The notes below the pieces were generated by a model. The model searched no databases, was not told the origin of the DNA, and worked only from the letters and a program-made list of their open reading frames with translations. Both the position numbers and the translations under genes were made by a program. From assembly GCF_029946145.1 (NCBI RefSeq), contig NZ_JAQSDY010000009.1:62001-126000 (forward strand): 64,000 bases of DNA. Reading direction: 5' to 3'. The first letter of the stretch is position 1. Each line of letters opens with the position of its first letter. This stretch comes from Brevundimonas sp. (GTDB lineage Bacteria; Pseudomonadota; Alphaproteobacteria; Caulobacterales; Caulobacteraceae). Of this stretch, positions 36,574-46,627 are shown one piece after another.

Positions 36574-36606
36574 AAAAGCCCGCCGGAGCAATCCGGCGGG
36601 CTTTTT
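36574..36606 (+). terminator. Intrinsic terminator after ctrA
   Basis: A strong stem, AGCCCGCCGGA with loop GCAA and TCCGGCGGGCT (about 36578-36602), is followed by five T residues on the plus strand. It lies 20 bases after the ctrA stop. The rest of the gap to 36790 shows no gene or signal that I recognise. Confidence 0.9.
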
Positions 36607-36790
36607 CTATGCGATCGGCGCGCGCGAGCGATACAGCCAGTCAGCCGGCAGGTCCATGCGAACCCAAGCTGGGGCCGGCGGAGGGCTTTCCAACAGCAGA
36701 TGATCGGCGGCGTGGCCGAGAGCGCGCTTTCATGCTGCCGGCCGAAGGCGCCAACATCCACAATGCTGCCCGAACAGGTCGGAGAAGGTG

Positions 36791-37198
36791 ATGAGGTTCG
36801 TTCCATTGATCCTGGCTGGAGCCGGTGTCCTTCTGGCGGCCTGCGCTTCAACGTCCAGGACATCCCTTGTCACTGGTCCCGACTGCAGGCCCATGGTCGC
36901 CTATGTCGTCCTTCAGTGCTGGTATGGTGGAAGAGAAACCGGCTTGAGCCAGTGTCAGAGCCGCATGGAAAGTCCGCCTGGTTGCGGGATCGAAACCGAC
37001 GCCGTCGCCTTCTTCAACAGCGGCATCGACCTGTCCCCGATCTATGCCCGGCCGGGGACTGAAGATCGGCCACGATGGGCGCAATTCAACGTTTATCGCG
37101 ACTCCGATGGCCGGGTTGGACGCAAATACTCCCAAGACAATGGCGGCGTCGTCACCGAGCGGCTTTACGAGGAGAAGCGCATTGGGGTCTCAGCCTGA
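36791..37198 (+). CDS. Putative lipoprotein
   Basis: A 135-residue protein with a lipoprotein signal peptide: MRFVPLILAGAGVLLAAC, where the lipobox ends at Cys18. The mature part has further Cys (PDCRPMVAYVVLQCWYG, SQCQSRM, PPGCGIETD), so disulphides are likely. I recognise no domain. ATG 36791 overlaps an alternative GTG (36788) and sits after GGAGAAGG. The terminator that follows at 37220 is shared with rhlE. Confidence 0.6.
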   Translation: MRFVPLILAGAGVLLAACASTSRTSLVTGPDCRPMVAYVVLQCWYGGRETGLSQCQSRMESPPGCGIETDAVAFFNSGIDLSPIYARPGTEDRPRWAQFNVYRDSDGRVGRKYSQDNGGVVTERLYEEKRIGVSA

Positions 37199-37219
37199 GC
37201 TGGCGTCAACGCCCAACGC

Positions 37220-37257
37220 AAAAGTGCGGACCGTCGCATGACGGCCCGCACCCTTTT
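37220..37257. terminator. Bidirectional terminator between the lipoprotein gene and rhlE
   Basis: A stem GTGCGGaCCGTC / GACGGcCCGCAC (37224-37251) is flanked by AAAA (37220-37223) and TTTT (37254-37257). The run of T on each strand after the stem lets it act in both directions. It lies between convergent stops. Confidence 0.85.
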
Positions 37258-37295
37258 GTCTTTATGTCGCCGGCGCTTTCACGCCGTCGAACGGA

Positions 37296-38792
37296 TCAGC
37301 TCTTGGCGACGTAGCCCTTGCCGCCGTTGGACGGGCGGCGGCTGCGGGGGCGGCGCTTGATCTCGCCGGCCGGCTTGGTCTCGGCCGGGGCCGAGGTGTG
37401 GCGCGGGTCGTTGTTGGTGGAGCGCGGACGCTCGCGCGCCATCGGGTCGAAGGCGCGTTCCGGCGTCGGACGCACGTCGCGGCCCGGACCGGGCTTGCGG
37501 ACGCGGTGCGGTTGCCCGCCGCCTTCCAGCTTGACGCCGTCGCGGCGCGGATTGCGGTTGCGCGGGCCGCCGCGGTTGTCGCGTTCCTCGCGGTCCGGCA
37601 TCGTCGCCTTGGACTTGACGCCCGAGGCCATGATCGACTGGTCCAGCAGGGCCAGCGACTTGTCGTTGCGGCGGTCGGTCGACGGGATCTTCTGACGCGT
37701 GACCTTTTCGATGTCGCGCAGCAGTTTCATCTCGTCGCCGGCCACGAAGCTGATGGCCGTGCCCTCGGCGCCGGCGCGGGCCGTACGGCCGATGCGGTGC
37801 ACATAGGCTTCCGGCACATAGGGCAGTTCGAAGTTCAGCACGTGCGAGACGTTGTCGACGTCGATGCCGCGGGCGGCGATGTCGGTGGCGACCAGGACGC
37901 GCAGCTTGCCGGCCTTGAAGGCGGCCAGGGTGCGTTCACGCTGGGGCTGGCTCTTGTTGCCATGGATGGCGCCGGCTTCGACGCCGCCGGCTTCCAGATA
38001 GGCCGCGACCTTGTCGGCGCCGTGCTTGGTCTTGGTGAAGACCAGGCAGCGGGTGTAGCCCGGATCGGCGAACATCTCGGTCAGCAGGGCGCGCTTGCGG
38101 CCCTGTTCGATGTGGATGATCGACTGGCTGATGCGCTGGACCGTGGTGGCCTGGGGCGTCACCGACACCTTGACCGGATCCTTGAGCAGTTCGCCGGCCA
38201 GCTTGCCGATCTCGGTCGGCATGGTGGCCGAGAAGAACAGGTTCTGGCGCTTGGCCGGGATGCGGCTGACGATCTGGCGGATCGGCTTGACGAAGCCGAG
38301 GTCCAGCATCTGGTCGGCCTCGTCGAGGACGAAGACTTCCGTCTGGCTGAGGTCCAGGGTCTTCTGCTGCATGTGGTCCAGCAGGCGGCCGGGGGTGGCG
38401 ACGAGGACGTCGAGGCCCTGCTGCAGGGCGCGTTCCTGCGGCCCGTACTTCACGCCGCCGAAGATGACGGCGACGCGGAAGCCGAGGTGTTTGCCGTAGC
38501 TCTTGAAGCTCTCGGCGATCTGGCTGGCCAGTTCGCGGGTCGGCGACAGGATGAGAACGCGCGTGGTGCGGGGCACGGGCGGGATGCGGTTGGCGGCCAG
38601 GCGATGCAGGATCGGCAGGGCGAAGGCGGCGGTCTTGCCGGTGCCGGTCTGGGCGATGCCCAGCAGGTCCTTGCCCAGCATCACGTCGGGGATGGCCTGG
38701 GCCTGGATCGGGGTGGGGGTGGTGTAGCCTTCGGAGGCCAGCGCCTGCAGCAGGGCCGGATTCAGGCCGAAGGAGTCGAATGTCTTGCTCAT
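37296..38792 (-). CDS. rhlE: DEAD-box RNA helicase, RhlE type
   Basis: A 498-residue ATP-dependent RNA helicase. ATG 38792 gives MSKTFDSFGLNPALLQAL (Q-motif region); the longer frame lacks similarity. Motifs: TPTPIQAQAIP (Q), AQTGTGKTAAF (I), PTRELASQI (Ia), TPGRLLDH (Ib), VLDEADQML (II), FSATMP (III), and HRIGRTARAG (VI). A basic Arg/Gly-rich tail (GGPRNRNPRRDG) and further charged residues end the protein. RhlE-type helicases help ribosome assembly and RNA decay. The 283 bases before the start (to 39075) hold no supported gene; a long leader is possible. Confidence 0.93.
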   Translation of the reverse strand: MSKTFDSFGLNPALLQALASEGYTTPTPIQAQAIPDVMLGKDLLGIAQTGTGKTAAFALPILHRLAANRIPPVPRTTRVLILSPTRELASQIAESFKSYGKHLGFRVAVIFGGVKYGPQERALQQGLDVLVATPGRLLDHMQQKTLDLSQTEVFVLDEADQMLDLGFVKPIRQIVSRIPAKRQNLFFSATMPTEIGKLAGELLKDPVKVSVTPQATTVQRISQSIIHIEQGRKRALLTEMFADPGYTRCLVFTKTKHGADKVAAYLEAGGVEAGAIHGNKSQPQRERTLAAFKAGKLRVLVATDIAARGIDVDNVSHVLNFELPYVPEAYVHRIGRTARAGAEGTAISFVAGDEMKLLRDIEKVTRQKIPSTDRRNDKSLALLDQSIMASGVKSKATMPDREERDNRGGPRNRNPRRDGVKLEGGGQPHRVRKPGPGRDVRPTPERAFDPMARERPRSTNNDPRHTSAPAETKPAGEIKRRPRSRRPSNGGKGYVAKS

Positions 38793-39075
38793 GTGAGCGG
38801 CTTCTTTCGCGTATGCGGCGACGCGCATCAGCCATGGCTCAACGCCGATAAGGCCGCGCACCGCCAGTCCCGACAGGGTCTCAGGGAGGAGACCTTCGGG
38901 GTGGATCGGGCGCCGCCCCGCGTGTCCGGGCAGCGAATGAATCTTGAGGAGCCGGCGACTGCTACAGTCAGGTTTCCGTATTCGGGAGACCCACACGCGC
39001 TGGAGGCGCCGGTAATCGCAATTGTGCGACGCAGCGCAAATGGGCGCTCAATACGGCCAAGTCAAGGCGCGGAGG

Positions 39076-39759
39076 TTAACCGCCGCCCAGCAGACTGATC
39101 GCCAGATTGACCGTCAGGGCCACGATGACGGTGTTGAAGAGAAAGGCCGTGACGCTGTGAACGGTGGCGGTGCGGCGCAGCGCCTTGTCGGAAATCTGGA
39201 TGTCCGCGGTCTGCTGGGCCACGCCGATGATCAGGGAGAAATGGACGAAGTCCCAGTAGTCAGGGTCTTCGCCGCCGGGGAAGATCAAGCCGCCGCGGTC
39301 CCTCGTCCTGCCCTTGGCGCGGCTGCCGCCCGCAGGGGCCGGCGCATAGAAATCGTGGGCATAATGGAAGGCGAAGATGGCGTGCACGAAGGTCCAGGAC
39401 AGGGCCACGGTCACCAGGGCCAGAACCGCCGCCCCGCCAGCCTGATCCTTGTCGTGGGCCACCTGCACCGCTTCGCCCACGACCACGGCGATGCTGGCCA
39501 CGGCCGCGAACAGGGCGAGGGGCAGAACCGCGCCCCCGGCCTCGTCCAGCGCCGCCGCGCGCTTGCGGATGTCGTCGGCCGATCGGGCGCGCGTCAGCTT
39601 GAAGGCGGATTCGACCAGGAACAGGCCGACGCCCACATCCCAGCCCAGCGCCAGCCGGGACAGCCAGCCGCCGCCGATCGGCCACGCAAGGCTCGACAGG
39701 GCGATCAGCAGAAGGAGTATCAGCGGCCAGTGCAGGCGCAGCCATCCAGATGCGTTCAT
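39076..39759 (-). CDS. DUF1345 family membrane protein
   Basis: A 227-residue inner-membrane protein with about five helices. The conserved block is HAIFAFHYAHDFYAPA, GGLIFPG and DPDYWDFVHFSLIIGVAQQTAD, the DUF1345 hallmark. The N-terminal helix includes LHWPLILLLLIALSS. No function is known for the family. The stop overlaps the region upstream of rhlE. It is divergent from malate synthase with about 120 bases between starts. Confidence 0.88.
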   Translation of the reverse strand: MNASGWLRLHWPLILLLLIALSSLAWPIGGGWLSRLALGWDVGVGLFLVESAFKLTRARSADDIRKRAAALDEAGGAVLPLALFAAVASIAVVVGEAVQVAHDKDQAGGAAVLALVTVALSWTFVHAIFAFHYAHDFYAPAPAGGSRAKGRTRDRGGLIFPGGEDPDYWDFVHFSLIIGVAQQTADIQISDKALRRTATVHSVTAFLFNTVIVALTVNLAISLLGGG

Positions 39760-39880
39760 GGCGCGATGATGCGCTGGTCTTCGGCCACCGCAAGACCTGT
39801 CGTCTTCGCGGCTGCGAAAAGCGCTCGACTTCCCTCAGGTCATCACGGAATGTTTCAGGCTCGTCCCAAGGGAGTGTTCC

Positions 39881-41983
39881 ATGCCGATGACGCCGCGCGC
39901 CGGACTTCAGGTTGCTCACGAACTGGCCGCCTTCATCGAAGGCGAGGCGCTGCCGGGGACGGGGCTGGAACCTGACGCCTTCTGGACCGGCGTCGCGGCG
40001 GTATTCAACCGGTTCGCGCCGGAGAACCGGCGGCTGCTGGCGGTGCGTGACGATCTGCAAGCGCGGATCGACGCCTGGCATGCGGCGCGACGCGGCCAGC
40101 CCTACGACGTCCCCGCCGCCACCGCCTTCCTGCGCGACATCGGCTATCTGATCGACGAGCCGGCCCCTTTCGCCATCGGCACGCGCAATGTCGACGCCGA
40201 GGTTGCGACCCTGGCCGGACCCCAGCTGGTGGTGCCGAGCCTGAACGCACGCTTTGTTCTCAACGCCGCCAATGCCCGGTGGGGCAGTCTGTATGACGCG
40301 CTCTACGGCACGGACGCCCTGGGCGATTCACCATCGGCCGGTCCCTATGACGCGGCTCGGGGCGCGCGGGTGGTGGCGCGGGCCAAGGCCTTCCTCGACG
40401 AGGCCGTTCCGCTGGCCGGCGGCGGTTGGGCCGATCTTACCGACGCGGATGGCATCGTTCTCCGCGACCCTGACCAGTTTGTCGGCCGCGGCGAGGGCTC
40501 GCGGCTGTTCCGACACAACGGGCTGCACATCGAGGTGGTGTTCGACCCCGACCATCCGATCGGCGCGACCGACCCGGCCGGGATTTCCGACGTGGTGCTG
40601 GAAGCGGCGCTGAGCACGATCGTCGACCTGGAGGACTCGGTCGCCGCCGTCGACGCGGCCGACAAGACAGCCGCGTATCGCAACTGGCTGGGCCTGATGA
40701 AGGGCGACCTCAGCGAGACCTTCGACAAGGGCGGCCGGTCGATGACCCGGGCGCTGGCGCCGGATCGGGATTTCGTCGCGCCGGACGGATCGACCGTGAC
40801 CCTGCCGGGCCGGTCGCTGCTGTTCGTGCGCAACGTCGGCCATCTGATGACCACGCCGGCGGTGCGGCTGGCCGATGGATCGGACGCGCCCGAGGGTGTG
40901 CTGGACGCCATCGTCACCTCGCTGGCCGCGATGCACGACCTGAAGGGGCAGGGGCGGTTCCGGAACAGCCGGGCAGGCTCGATCTACATCGTCAAACCCA
41001 AGATGCACGGGGCGGGCGAGTGCGCCTTCACCGACGCCCTGTTCGACGCGGTCGAGGATTTGCTGGGTCTGGCGCGGCACACGGTCAAGGTGGGGGTGAT
41101 GGACGAGGAGCGCCGCACCTCAGCCAACCTCGCGGCCTGCATCCATGCGGTGAGGGATCGGATCGTCTTCATCAACACCGGCTTCCTGGATCGCACGGGC
41201 GACGAAATCCACACGGCCATGCAGGCGGGGCCGGTGGTGCGGAAGGGCGAGATCAAGTCGTCCACCTGGATCGCGGCCTATGAGGCGCGCAACGTCGCCA
41301 TCGGCCTGCAATGCGGCCTGTCCGGCAAGGCGCAGATCGGCAAGGGGATGTGGGCCGCGCCCGACCGCATGGCCGAGATGCTGGAACAGAAGGCCGCCCA
41401 TCCGAAGACCGGGGCCAATACCGCCTGGACGCCCAGCCCGACGGCGGCGACCCTGCATGCGCTGCACTATCACCAGACCGATGTCTTCGCGCTGAGGGAC
41501 GCCATCGCGGCCCGGCCGGTTCCCGGTCTCGAGGCGCTTCTGACCCCGCCGCTGGCCACGGGCCGCAACTGGTCTGAGGCCGAGATCGCCGAGGAGCTGG
41601 ACAACAACGCCCAGGGGTTGCTCGGCTATGTCGTGCGCTGGATCGATCAGGGTGTCGGCTGCTCCAAGGTGCCGGACATTCACGACATCGGCCTGATGGA
41701 AGACCGCGCGACCCTGCGCATCTCCTCCCAGCACATGGCCAACTGGCTGCTGCACGGCGTCTGCACGGCGGAACAGGTCGATGCGGCTCTGCTGCGGATG
41801 GCGGCGAAGGTCGACGTCCAGAACGGAGGCGATCCGCTGTACCGTGCGATGGCGTCCGACCCCGGCGGAAGTCTTGCCTTCCAGGCCGCGCGGGCGCTCG
41901 TGTTCGACGGCGTCACCCAACCCAACGGCTATACGGAGCCGCTGCTGCATCAGTTCCGCGGGATGGCCAAGATCCTGACCTGA
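39881..41983 (+). CDS. glcB: Malate synthase G
   Basis: Condenses glyoxylate with acetyl-CoA to malate, in the glyoxylate cycle and glycolate use. The 700-residue length is right for type G. The ATG at 39881 follows GGGAG. Recognisable segments are [20 protein letters not shown] (N-terminal domain), [20 protein letters not shown] with the catalytic-domain start, [24 protein letters not shown] and [14 protein letters not shown]. The C-terminal part has [24 protein letters not shown] motifs. No isocitrate lyase is in the window, although icd is 38 kb away. Confidence 0.96.
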   Translation: MPMTPRAGLQVAHELAAFIEGEALPGTGLEPDAFWTGVAAVFNRFAPENRRLLAVRDDLQARIDAWHAARRGQPYDVPAATAFLRDIGYLIDEPAPFAIGTRNVDAEVATLAGPQLVVPSLNARFVLNAANARWGSLYDALYGTDALGDSPSAGPYDAARGARVVARAKAFLDEAVPLAGGGWADLTDADGIVLRDPDQFVGRGEGSRLFRHNGLHIEVVFDPDHPIGATDPAGISDVVLEAALSTIVDLEDSVAAVDAADKTAAYRNWLGLMKGDLSETFDKGGRSMTRALAPDRDFVAPDGSTVTLPGRSLLFVRNVGHLMTTPAVRLADGSDAPEGVLDAIVTSLAAMHDLKGQGRFRNSRAGSIYIVKPKMHGAGECAFTDALFDAVEDLLGLARHTVKVGVMDEERRTSANLAACIHAVRDRIVFINTGFLDRTGDEIHTAMQAGPVVRKGEIKSSTWIAAYEARNVAIGLQCGLSGKAQIGKGMWAAPDRMAEMLEQKAAHPKTGANTAWTPSPTAATLHALHYHQTDVFALRDAIAARPVPGLEALLTPPLATGRNWSEAEIAEELDNNAQGLLGYVVRWIDQGVGCSKVPDIHDIGLMEDRATLRISSQHMANWLLHGVCTAEQVDAALLRMAAKVDVQNGGDPLYRAMASDPGGSLAFQAARALVFDGVTQPNGYTEPLLHQFRGMAKILT

Positions 41984-42071
41984 TGGCGCCGGGAGGCAAA
42001 CCTGTCAGAACCGTAACTTGCGAGTGACAAGGCCCCCTGACAAGGTTCCTTTACTTCACGGAGGGGCTTCC

Positions 42072-42950
42072 ATGCTGACGATCGAGAACCTGACCCACGT
42101 CTATGGCAACGGCACGCGGGCGCTGGACGACGTCAGCCTGACGATCCCCAAGGGCATGTTCGGCCTTCTGGGTCCGAACGGCGCGGGCAAGTCGACGCTG
42201 ATGCGGTCGATCGCCACCCTGCAGACGCCGACGTCGGGTTCGATTCGCTTCGGCGACATCGACGTGATCAAGAATCCGGAACAGCTGCGCCGGGTGCTGG
42301 GCTATCTGCCCCAGGATTTCGGCGTCTATCCACGCGTTTCGGCCTACGACATGCTGGACCATATGGCCGTGCTGAAGGGCATTTCGAACGGCAAGGATCG
42401 CAAGGCGACGGTTGAAGCCCTGCTGCACCAGGTCAATCTGTGGCCCGTGCGCGGCAAGGCGCTGGCCGGCTTCTCGGGCGGCATGCGCCAGCGCTTCGGC
42501 ATCGCCCAGGCCCTGATCGGCAACCCCGAACTGATCATCGTCGATGAGCCGACCGCCGGCCTCGACCCGGAAGAGCGCAACCGCTTCCTGAACCTGCTGG
42601 CCGAGGTCGGCGAGAACGTCGTCATCATCCTGTCGACCCATATCGTCGAGGACGTGACCGACCTGTGCCCCCGCATGGCGGTGCTGGCGGGCGGCAAGAT
42701 CCAGCTGGAAGGCGCGCCCGTCGATCTGATGCACACCCTCGAAGGCCGGGTCTGGACCAAGACCATCGACAAGGCAGAGCTGCCGGAATTCAACAAACGC
42801 CACAACGTCATCTCGACGCGCCTGTTCGCGGGGCGGACCGTGGTTCACGTGCTGTCGGACGCGAATCCGGGCGCCGGGTTCGAACGGGCGCCGGGCGGTC
42901 TGGAAGACGTCTATCTGGCGACCGTCAACGCCTCGCGCCGCGCGGCCTGA
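42072..42950 (+). CDS. ABC transporter ATP-binding protein
   Basis: A 292-residue ABC ATPase. Walker A is GPNGAGKST (residues about 36-44), the Q loop is GYLPQDFG, the signature is LAGFSGGMRQRFGIA, Walker B is LIIVDEPTAGLDPEE, and the switch His is in ILSTHIVEDVT. The C-terminal 60 residues (VWTKTIDKAEL, LSDANPGAGFERA) are a regulatory extension found in similar efflux-type proteins. It immediately precedes the permease-peptidase gene (10 bases), with which it would form a complex. Confidence 0.92.
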   Translation: MLTIENLTHVYGNGTRALDDVSLTIPKGMFGLLGPNGAGKSTLMRSIATLQTPTSGSIRFGDIDVIKNPEQLRRVLGYLPQDFGVYPRVSAYDMLDHMAVLKGISNGKDRKATVEALLHQVNLWPVRGKALAGFSGGMRQRFGIAQALIGNPELIIVDEPTAGLDPEERNRFLNLLAEVGENVVIILSTHIVEDVTDLCPRMAVLAGGKIQLEGAPVDLMHTLEGRVWTKTIDKAELPEFNKRHNVISTRLFAGRTVVHVLSDANPGAGFERAPGGLEDVYLATVNASRRAA

Positions 42951-42960
42951 GGGACGGATC

Positions 42961-45900
42961 ATGTTCGCCAGGATCGCCAGTTTCGAATTCCGCTACCAGC
43001 TGCGCCAGCCGGCGTTCTGGGTCATCGCCATCGTCTTCGGCCTGCTGGCCTTCGGCGCCGTGGCCAGCGAGAACGTGTCGCTGGGCTCGGGCGGCAACGT
43101 CCTCAAGAACGCGCCCTACGCCCTGGCCGGGGCTCACATCATCTTCAACGTCTTCTTCATGCTGGCGACGACCGCCATCGTGGCCAATGTCGTGGCCCGG
43201 GATACGCAGACCGGCTTCGGGCCGATGATCCTGTCGACCCGGATCACCAAGGGCGCCTACCTCTACGGTCGCTTTTTCGGGGCCTTTGCGGCGGTGGCGT
43301 TGTGCTACCTCAGCATCGCGCTGGGCACCCTGATCGGCACCCTTATGCCCTGGGTCGATCCCGAGACGGTCGGGCCGTTCCGGCTGGCTGACTACGCCTA
43401 TGCCTACGGCGTCTTCGGTCTGACGGGCCTGTTCCTGACCTCGGCCCTGTTCTTCATGCTGGCGACGGTCACGCGGTCGATGATGGCGACCTATATCGGC
43501 GTGGTCGCCGTGCTGATCGCCTATCTGGCCTCGACCGGCGTGCTGGGCTCCCGGCCCGAGTTCGAAACCGCCATGGCCTGGGCCGAACCGTTCGGCTCGG
43601 GCGCCTATGCCCTGGTCACCAAATACTGGACCGCGACCGAAAGGAACACGCTGAACGCGCCGCTGGAAGGCGTGCTGCTGTGGAACCGGGTCATCTGGAC
43701 CGCCGTCGGCGCGGTCCTGCTGGCCGCCGCCTATGTGTTGTATCGACCCTCGCCGCGGGGCGCGAAGCTGAAAAAGCAGGAGCGTCTGAAGGCGCTGGTC
43801 GAGAAGGACGTCGTCGTGACGCCTGTCGGAGCCCTGCCGCGCCCCACCTATGGTCTGGCCAGCGGCCTGACCCAGCTGTGGTCGCGCACCGTTTTCGAGA
43901 CGGTGCTGATCTTCAAGAGCCCGGCCTATGTCGTTCTGATCCTGCTGGGCTTCGCCTTCGCCATGGCGACCCTGTTCTTCACCGGCGAGATCTACGGCGC
44001 ACCGATCCTGCTGGTCACCCGGGTGGTCATTCAGGGTCTGACCGGCGCCTTCGGCCTGATTTCGATCGTCATCGCCATCTACTATGCGGGCGAGCTGGTC
44101 TGGCGCGACCGGGACCGCAAGGTGCACGAGATCGTCGACGCCTCGGCCACGCCCGACTGGACCTTCCTGGTGCCCAAGACCCTGGCCCTGGCCCTGGTCC
44201 TTGTTTCGACCGCGCTGGCCGGCGTGCTGGCGGGCGTCGTGACCCAGACCGTCAAGGGCTATACGGACTTCGAGCTTGAGAAATACCTGCTGTGGTACGT
44301 CGCCCCGCAGACGGTGAGCTTTGGTCTGCTGGCCGTTCTGGCCATCTTCATCCAGGCCCTGTCGCCCAACAAGTTCGTCGGCTGGGCCATCATGGTGGTC
44401 TATCTGATCTCGACCCTGGTGCTGTCGAACCTGGGCTTCGACCATATCCTTTATCGCTATGGCGCGGGTATCGGCGTGCCGCTGTCGGACATGAACGGCC
44501 AGGGCGATTTCGTCGTCTTCTCCGGCTGGCTGGACGCCTACTGGACCGCCTTCGCCATCATCCTGCTGGTGCTCGCCTACGGCCTGTGGCGGCGCGGAAC
44601 GGAGCAGCGGCTGTGGCCGCGGCTGAAGCGGCTGCCGCACCGGTTGGTGGGGCCCGCGGGCCTGATCGGCGGCGCGGCGCTGGTTGTGTTCATCGGCCTG
44701 GGTGTCTTCATCTACACCAACACCAACGTCTGGAACGAGTACCGCACCCAGAGCGCCCGGGAGAAGGAACAGGCGGCCTATGAGAAGGCGCTGCTGCGTT
44801 ACGAGGCCACGCCCCAGCCCTCGGTCGCCGACGTGCGCCTGGTCATGGACCTGCGCCCGCATCAGCCGAAGCTGACCACGCGCGGCTCCTATGTGCTGGT
44901 CAACAACACGAATGCGCCGCTGACCGAGGTTCACCTGCGCTGGCAGGACGATCTCGACATGGTCGGACTGACCGTCGAGGGCGCCTCCGTGGCCCGCGAG
45001 TGGGAAGATTTCGAGTACCGCATCTACCGCTTCGCCACGCCCATGCAGCCCGGCGAGCGGCGCAATGTCGCGTTCGAGACGGTGCTGGAACAGCGCGGCT
45101 TCAAGGCCTCGGGCAACACCACCCGGCTGGTCGACAACGGCAGCTTCGTGAACAACATGGAGTTCGCGCCGACGATCGGCATGGACCGTCAGGGCCTGCT
45201 GACCGACCGCACCAAGCGCCGCAAGGCGGGCCTGCCGGCCGAGCTGCGTCCCGCGAAGCTTGAGGACGAATCCGCCCGCGCGCGCAACTACATCGGCACC
45301 GACTGGGTCACCGCCGACATCACGGTCTCGACCGACGCCGACCAGACGGTGGTCGCGCCCGGCCGGATGGTGTCGGACGTGGTCCGCGACGACCGTCGGA
45401 CCAGCCGGTTCGTCACCGAGTCTCCGGTGCTCAACTTCTTCTCGGTCCAGTCGGCGCGCTATGAGCAGACGAGGCGGATGCACAATGGCGTCGAGCTGGT
45501 GGTCTTCCACGACGCCCGCCACGACCGCAATGTGCCCCGGATGCTGGACGCCCTGTCGGCCTCGCTGGACTATTTCCAGGCGAACTTCAGCCCGTACCAG
45601 TTCGATCAGGCGCGGATCGTCGAGTTCCCCGACTACGCCAGTTTCGCCCAGTCCTATCCCAACACTTTCGCATGGTCCGAAGGCCTCGGCTTCATCGCCG
45701 ACCTGAGCGATCCGACCAAGATCGACTACGTCACCTATGTCGGCGCGCATGAATTCGCTCACCAGTGGTGGGCGCACCAGATCGTCGGCTCGAACCAGCA
45801 GGGGATGACGGCGCTGTCGGAGACCCTGGCCCAGTACTCGGCCCTGATGGTCATGGAGAAGAAGTACGGCAAGGACCAGATCCGCCGCTTCCTGAAGCAG

Positions 45901-46533
45901 GAACTGGACCGCTATCTGCGCGCGCGCGGAACGGAACGGCTGGAGGAACTGCCCCTGATGCGGGTCGAGAACCAGCAGTATATCCACTACCAGAAGGGCG
46001 GGCTGGTCATGTACCTGCTGCGCGACCAGATCGGCGAGGAGGCGGTCAACCGCGCCCTCCGCCGGGTGCTGGCGCAGTACGCTTTCAAGGGCGCGCCCTA
46101 TCCGCGCTCGCTGGATCTGGTGGCGGCCATCCGCGCCGAGTCGCCGGCCGACAAACAGGCCCTGATCACCGACCTGTTCGAGAAGATCACCCTGTATGAC
46201 GTCAAGACCACGGGCGTGACGTCCAGGAAACGGGCGGACGGCCGGTGGGATGTCACGGTCACGATCGACGCGCGCAAACTCTATGTCGACGGCAAGGGGG
46301 TGGAGACCGCCGCGCCGCTGAACGAGACCTTCGATATCGGTCTGTTCACGGCCATGCCGGGCAAGGGCGCGTTCAACGCCCGTGATGTCGTGCTGCTGGA
46401 GCGGCGGCCGATCCGGTCGGGGGTGCAGACGTTGCGGTTCGTGACAGCGCGGGAACCTGGCTTCGGCGGCGTGGACCCCTACAACAAGTGGATCGACCGC
46501 AACTCGGACGACAATGTGCGGGCGGCGGGGTAG
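42961..46533 (+). CDS. ABC permease fused to an M1-family aminopeptidase
   Basis: A 1190-residue fusion. The N-terminal ~570 residues hold two six-helix blocks of an ABC-2-type permease ([39 protein letters not shown]). After a linker, the C-terminal half is a zinc aminopeptidase-like domain. [11 protein letters not shown] at about 930-940 and [11 protein letters not shown] with the third ligand Glu fit M1. The usual GxMEN substrate motif is not evident, so catalytic competence is unsure. The two halves suggest a peptidase anchored to or regulated by an ATPase-driven transporter. The family is known in Proteobacteria but its substrate is not. Confidence 0.88.
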   Translation: MFARIASFEFRYQLRQPAFWVIAIVFGLLAFGAVASENVSLGSGGNVLKNAPYALAGAHIIFNVFFMLATTAIVANVVARDTQTGFGPMILSTRITKGAYLYGRFFGAFAAVALCYLSIALGTLIGTLMPWVDPETVGPFRLADYAYAYGVFGLTGLFLTSALFFMLATVTRSMMATYIGVVAVLIAYLASTGVLGSRPEFETAMAWAEPFGSGAYALVTKYWTATERNTLNAPLEGVLLWNRVIWTAVGAVLLAAAYVLYRPSPRGAKLKKQERLKALVEKDVVVTPVGALPRPTYGLASGLTQLWSRTVFETVLIFKSPAYVVLILLGFAFAMATLFFTGEIYGAPILLVTRVVIQGLTGAFGLISIVIAIYYAGELVWRDRDRKVHEIVDASATPDWTFLVPKTLALALVLVSTALAGVLAGVVTQTVKGYTDFELEKYLLWYVAPQTVSFGLLAVLAIFIQALSPNKFVGWAIMVVYLISTLVLSNLGFDHILYRYGAGIGVPLSDMNGQGDFVVFSGWLDAYWTAFAIILLVLAYGLWRRGTEQRLWPRLKRLPHRLVGPAGLIGGAALVVFIGLGVFIYTNTNVWNEYRTQSAREKEQAAYEKALLRYEATPQPSVADVRLVMDLRPHQPKLTTRGSYVLVNNTNAPLTEVHLRWQDDLDMVGLTVEGASVAREWEDFEYRIYRFATPMQPGERRNVAFETVLEQRGFKASGNTTRLVDNGSFVNNMEFAPTIGMDRQGLLTDRTKRRKAGLPAELRPAKLEDESARARNYIGTDWVTADITVSTDADQTVVAPGRMVSDVVRDDRRTSRFVTESPVLNFFSVQSARYEQTRRMHNGVELVVFHDARHDRNVPRMLDALSASLDYFQANFSPYQFDQARIVEFPDYASFAQSYPNTFAWSEGLGFIADLSDPTKIDYVTYVGAHEFAHQWWAHQIVGSNQQGMTALSETLAQYSALMVMEKKYGKDQIRRFLKQELDRYLRARGTERLEELPLMRVENQQYIHYQKGGLVMYLLRDQIGEEAVNRALRRVLAQYAFKGAPYPRSLDLVAAIRAESPADKQALITDLFEKITLYDVKTTGVTSRKRADGRWDVTVTIDARKLYVDGKGVETAAPLNETFDIGLFTAMPGKGAFNARDVVLLERRPIRSGVQTLRFVTAREPGFGGVDPYNKWIDRNSDDNVRAAG

Positions 46534-46627
46534 GACGCTCGCGCCTCGCCTGTTTTAGGTGAGCGTCGCAGCTTAACGTTGACTTCACGGCTTGTGGCGC
46601 TTGCTGCTCCCCGGGAGGGCGTAAGGA

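Noticed and set aside
42925..45987. A 1020-codon open frame on the minus strand opposite the ABC-M1 fusion
   Set aside because: It is a shadow of the plus-strand gene: the product is a His/Gln/Arg/Gly-rich low-complexity chain with no domain, produced by GC-rich codon bias.
46534..46567. A hairpin (GACGCTC/GAGCGTC) after the ABC-M1 gene as a terminator
   Set aside because: The stem has mismatches and no T run follows it, so termination cannot be claimed.
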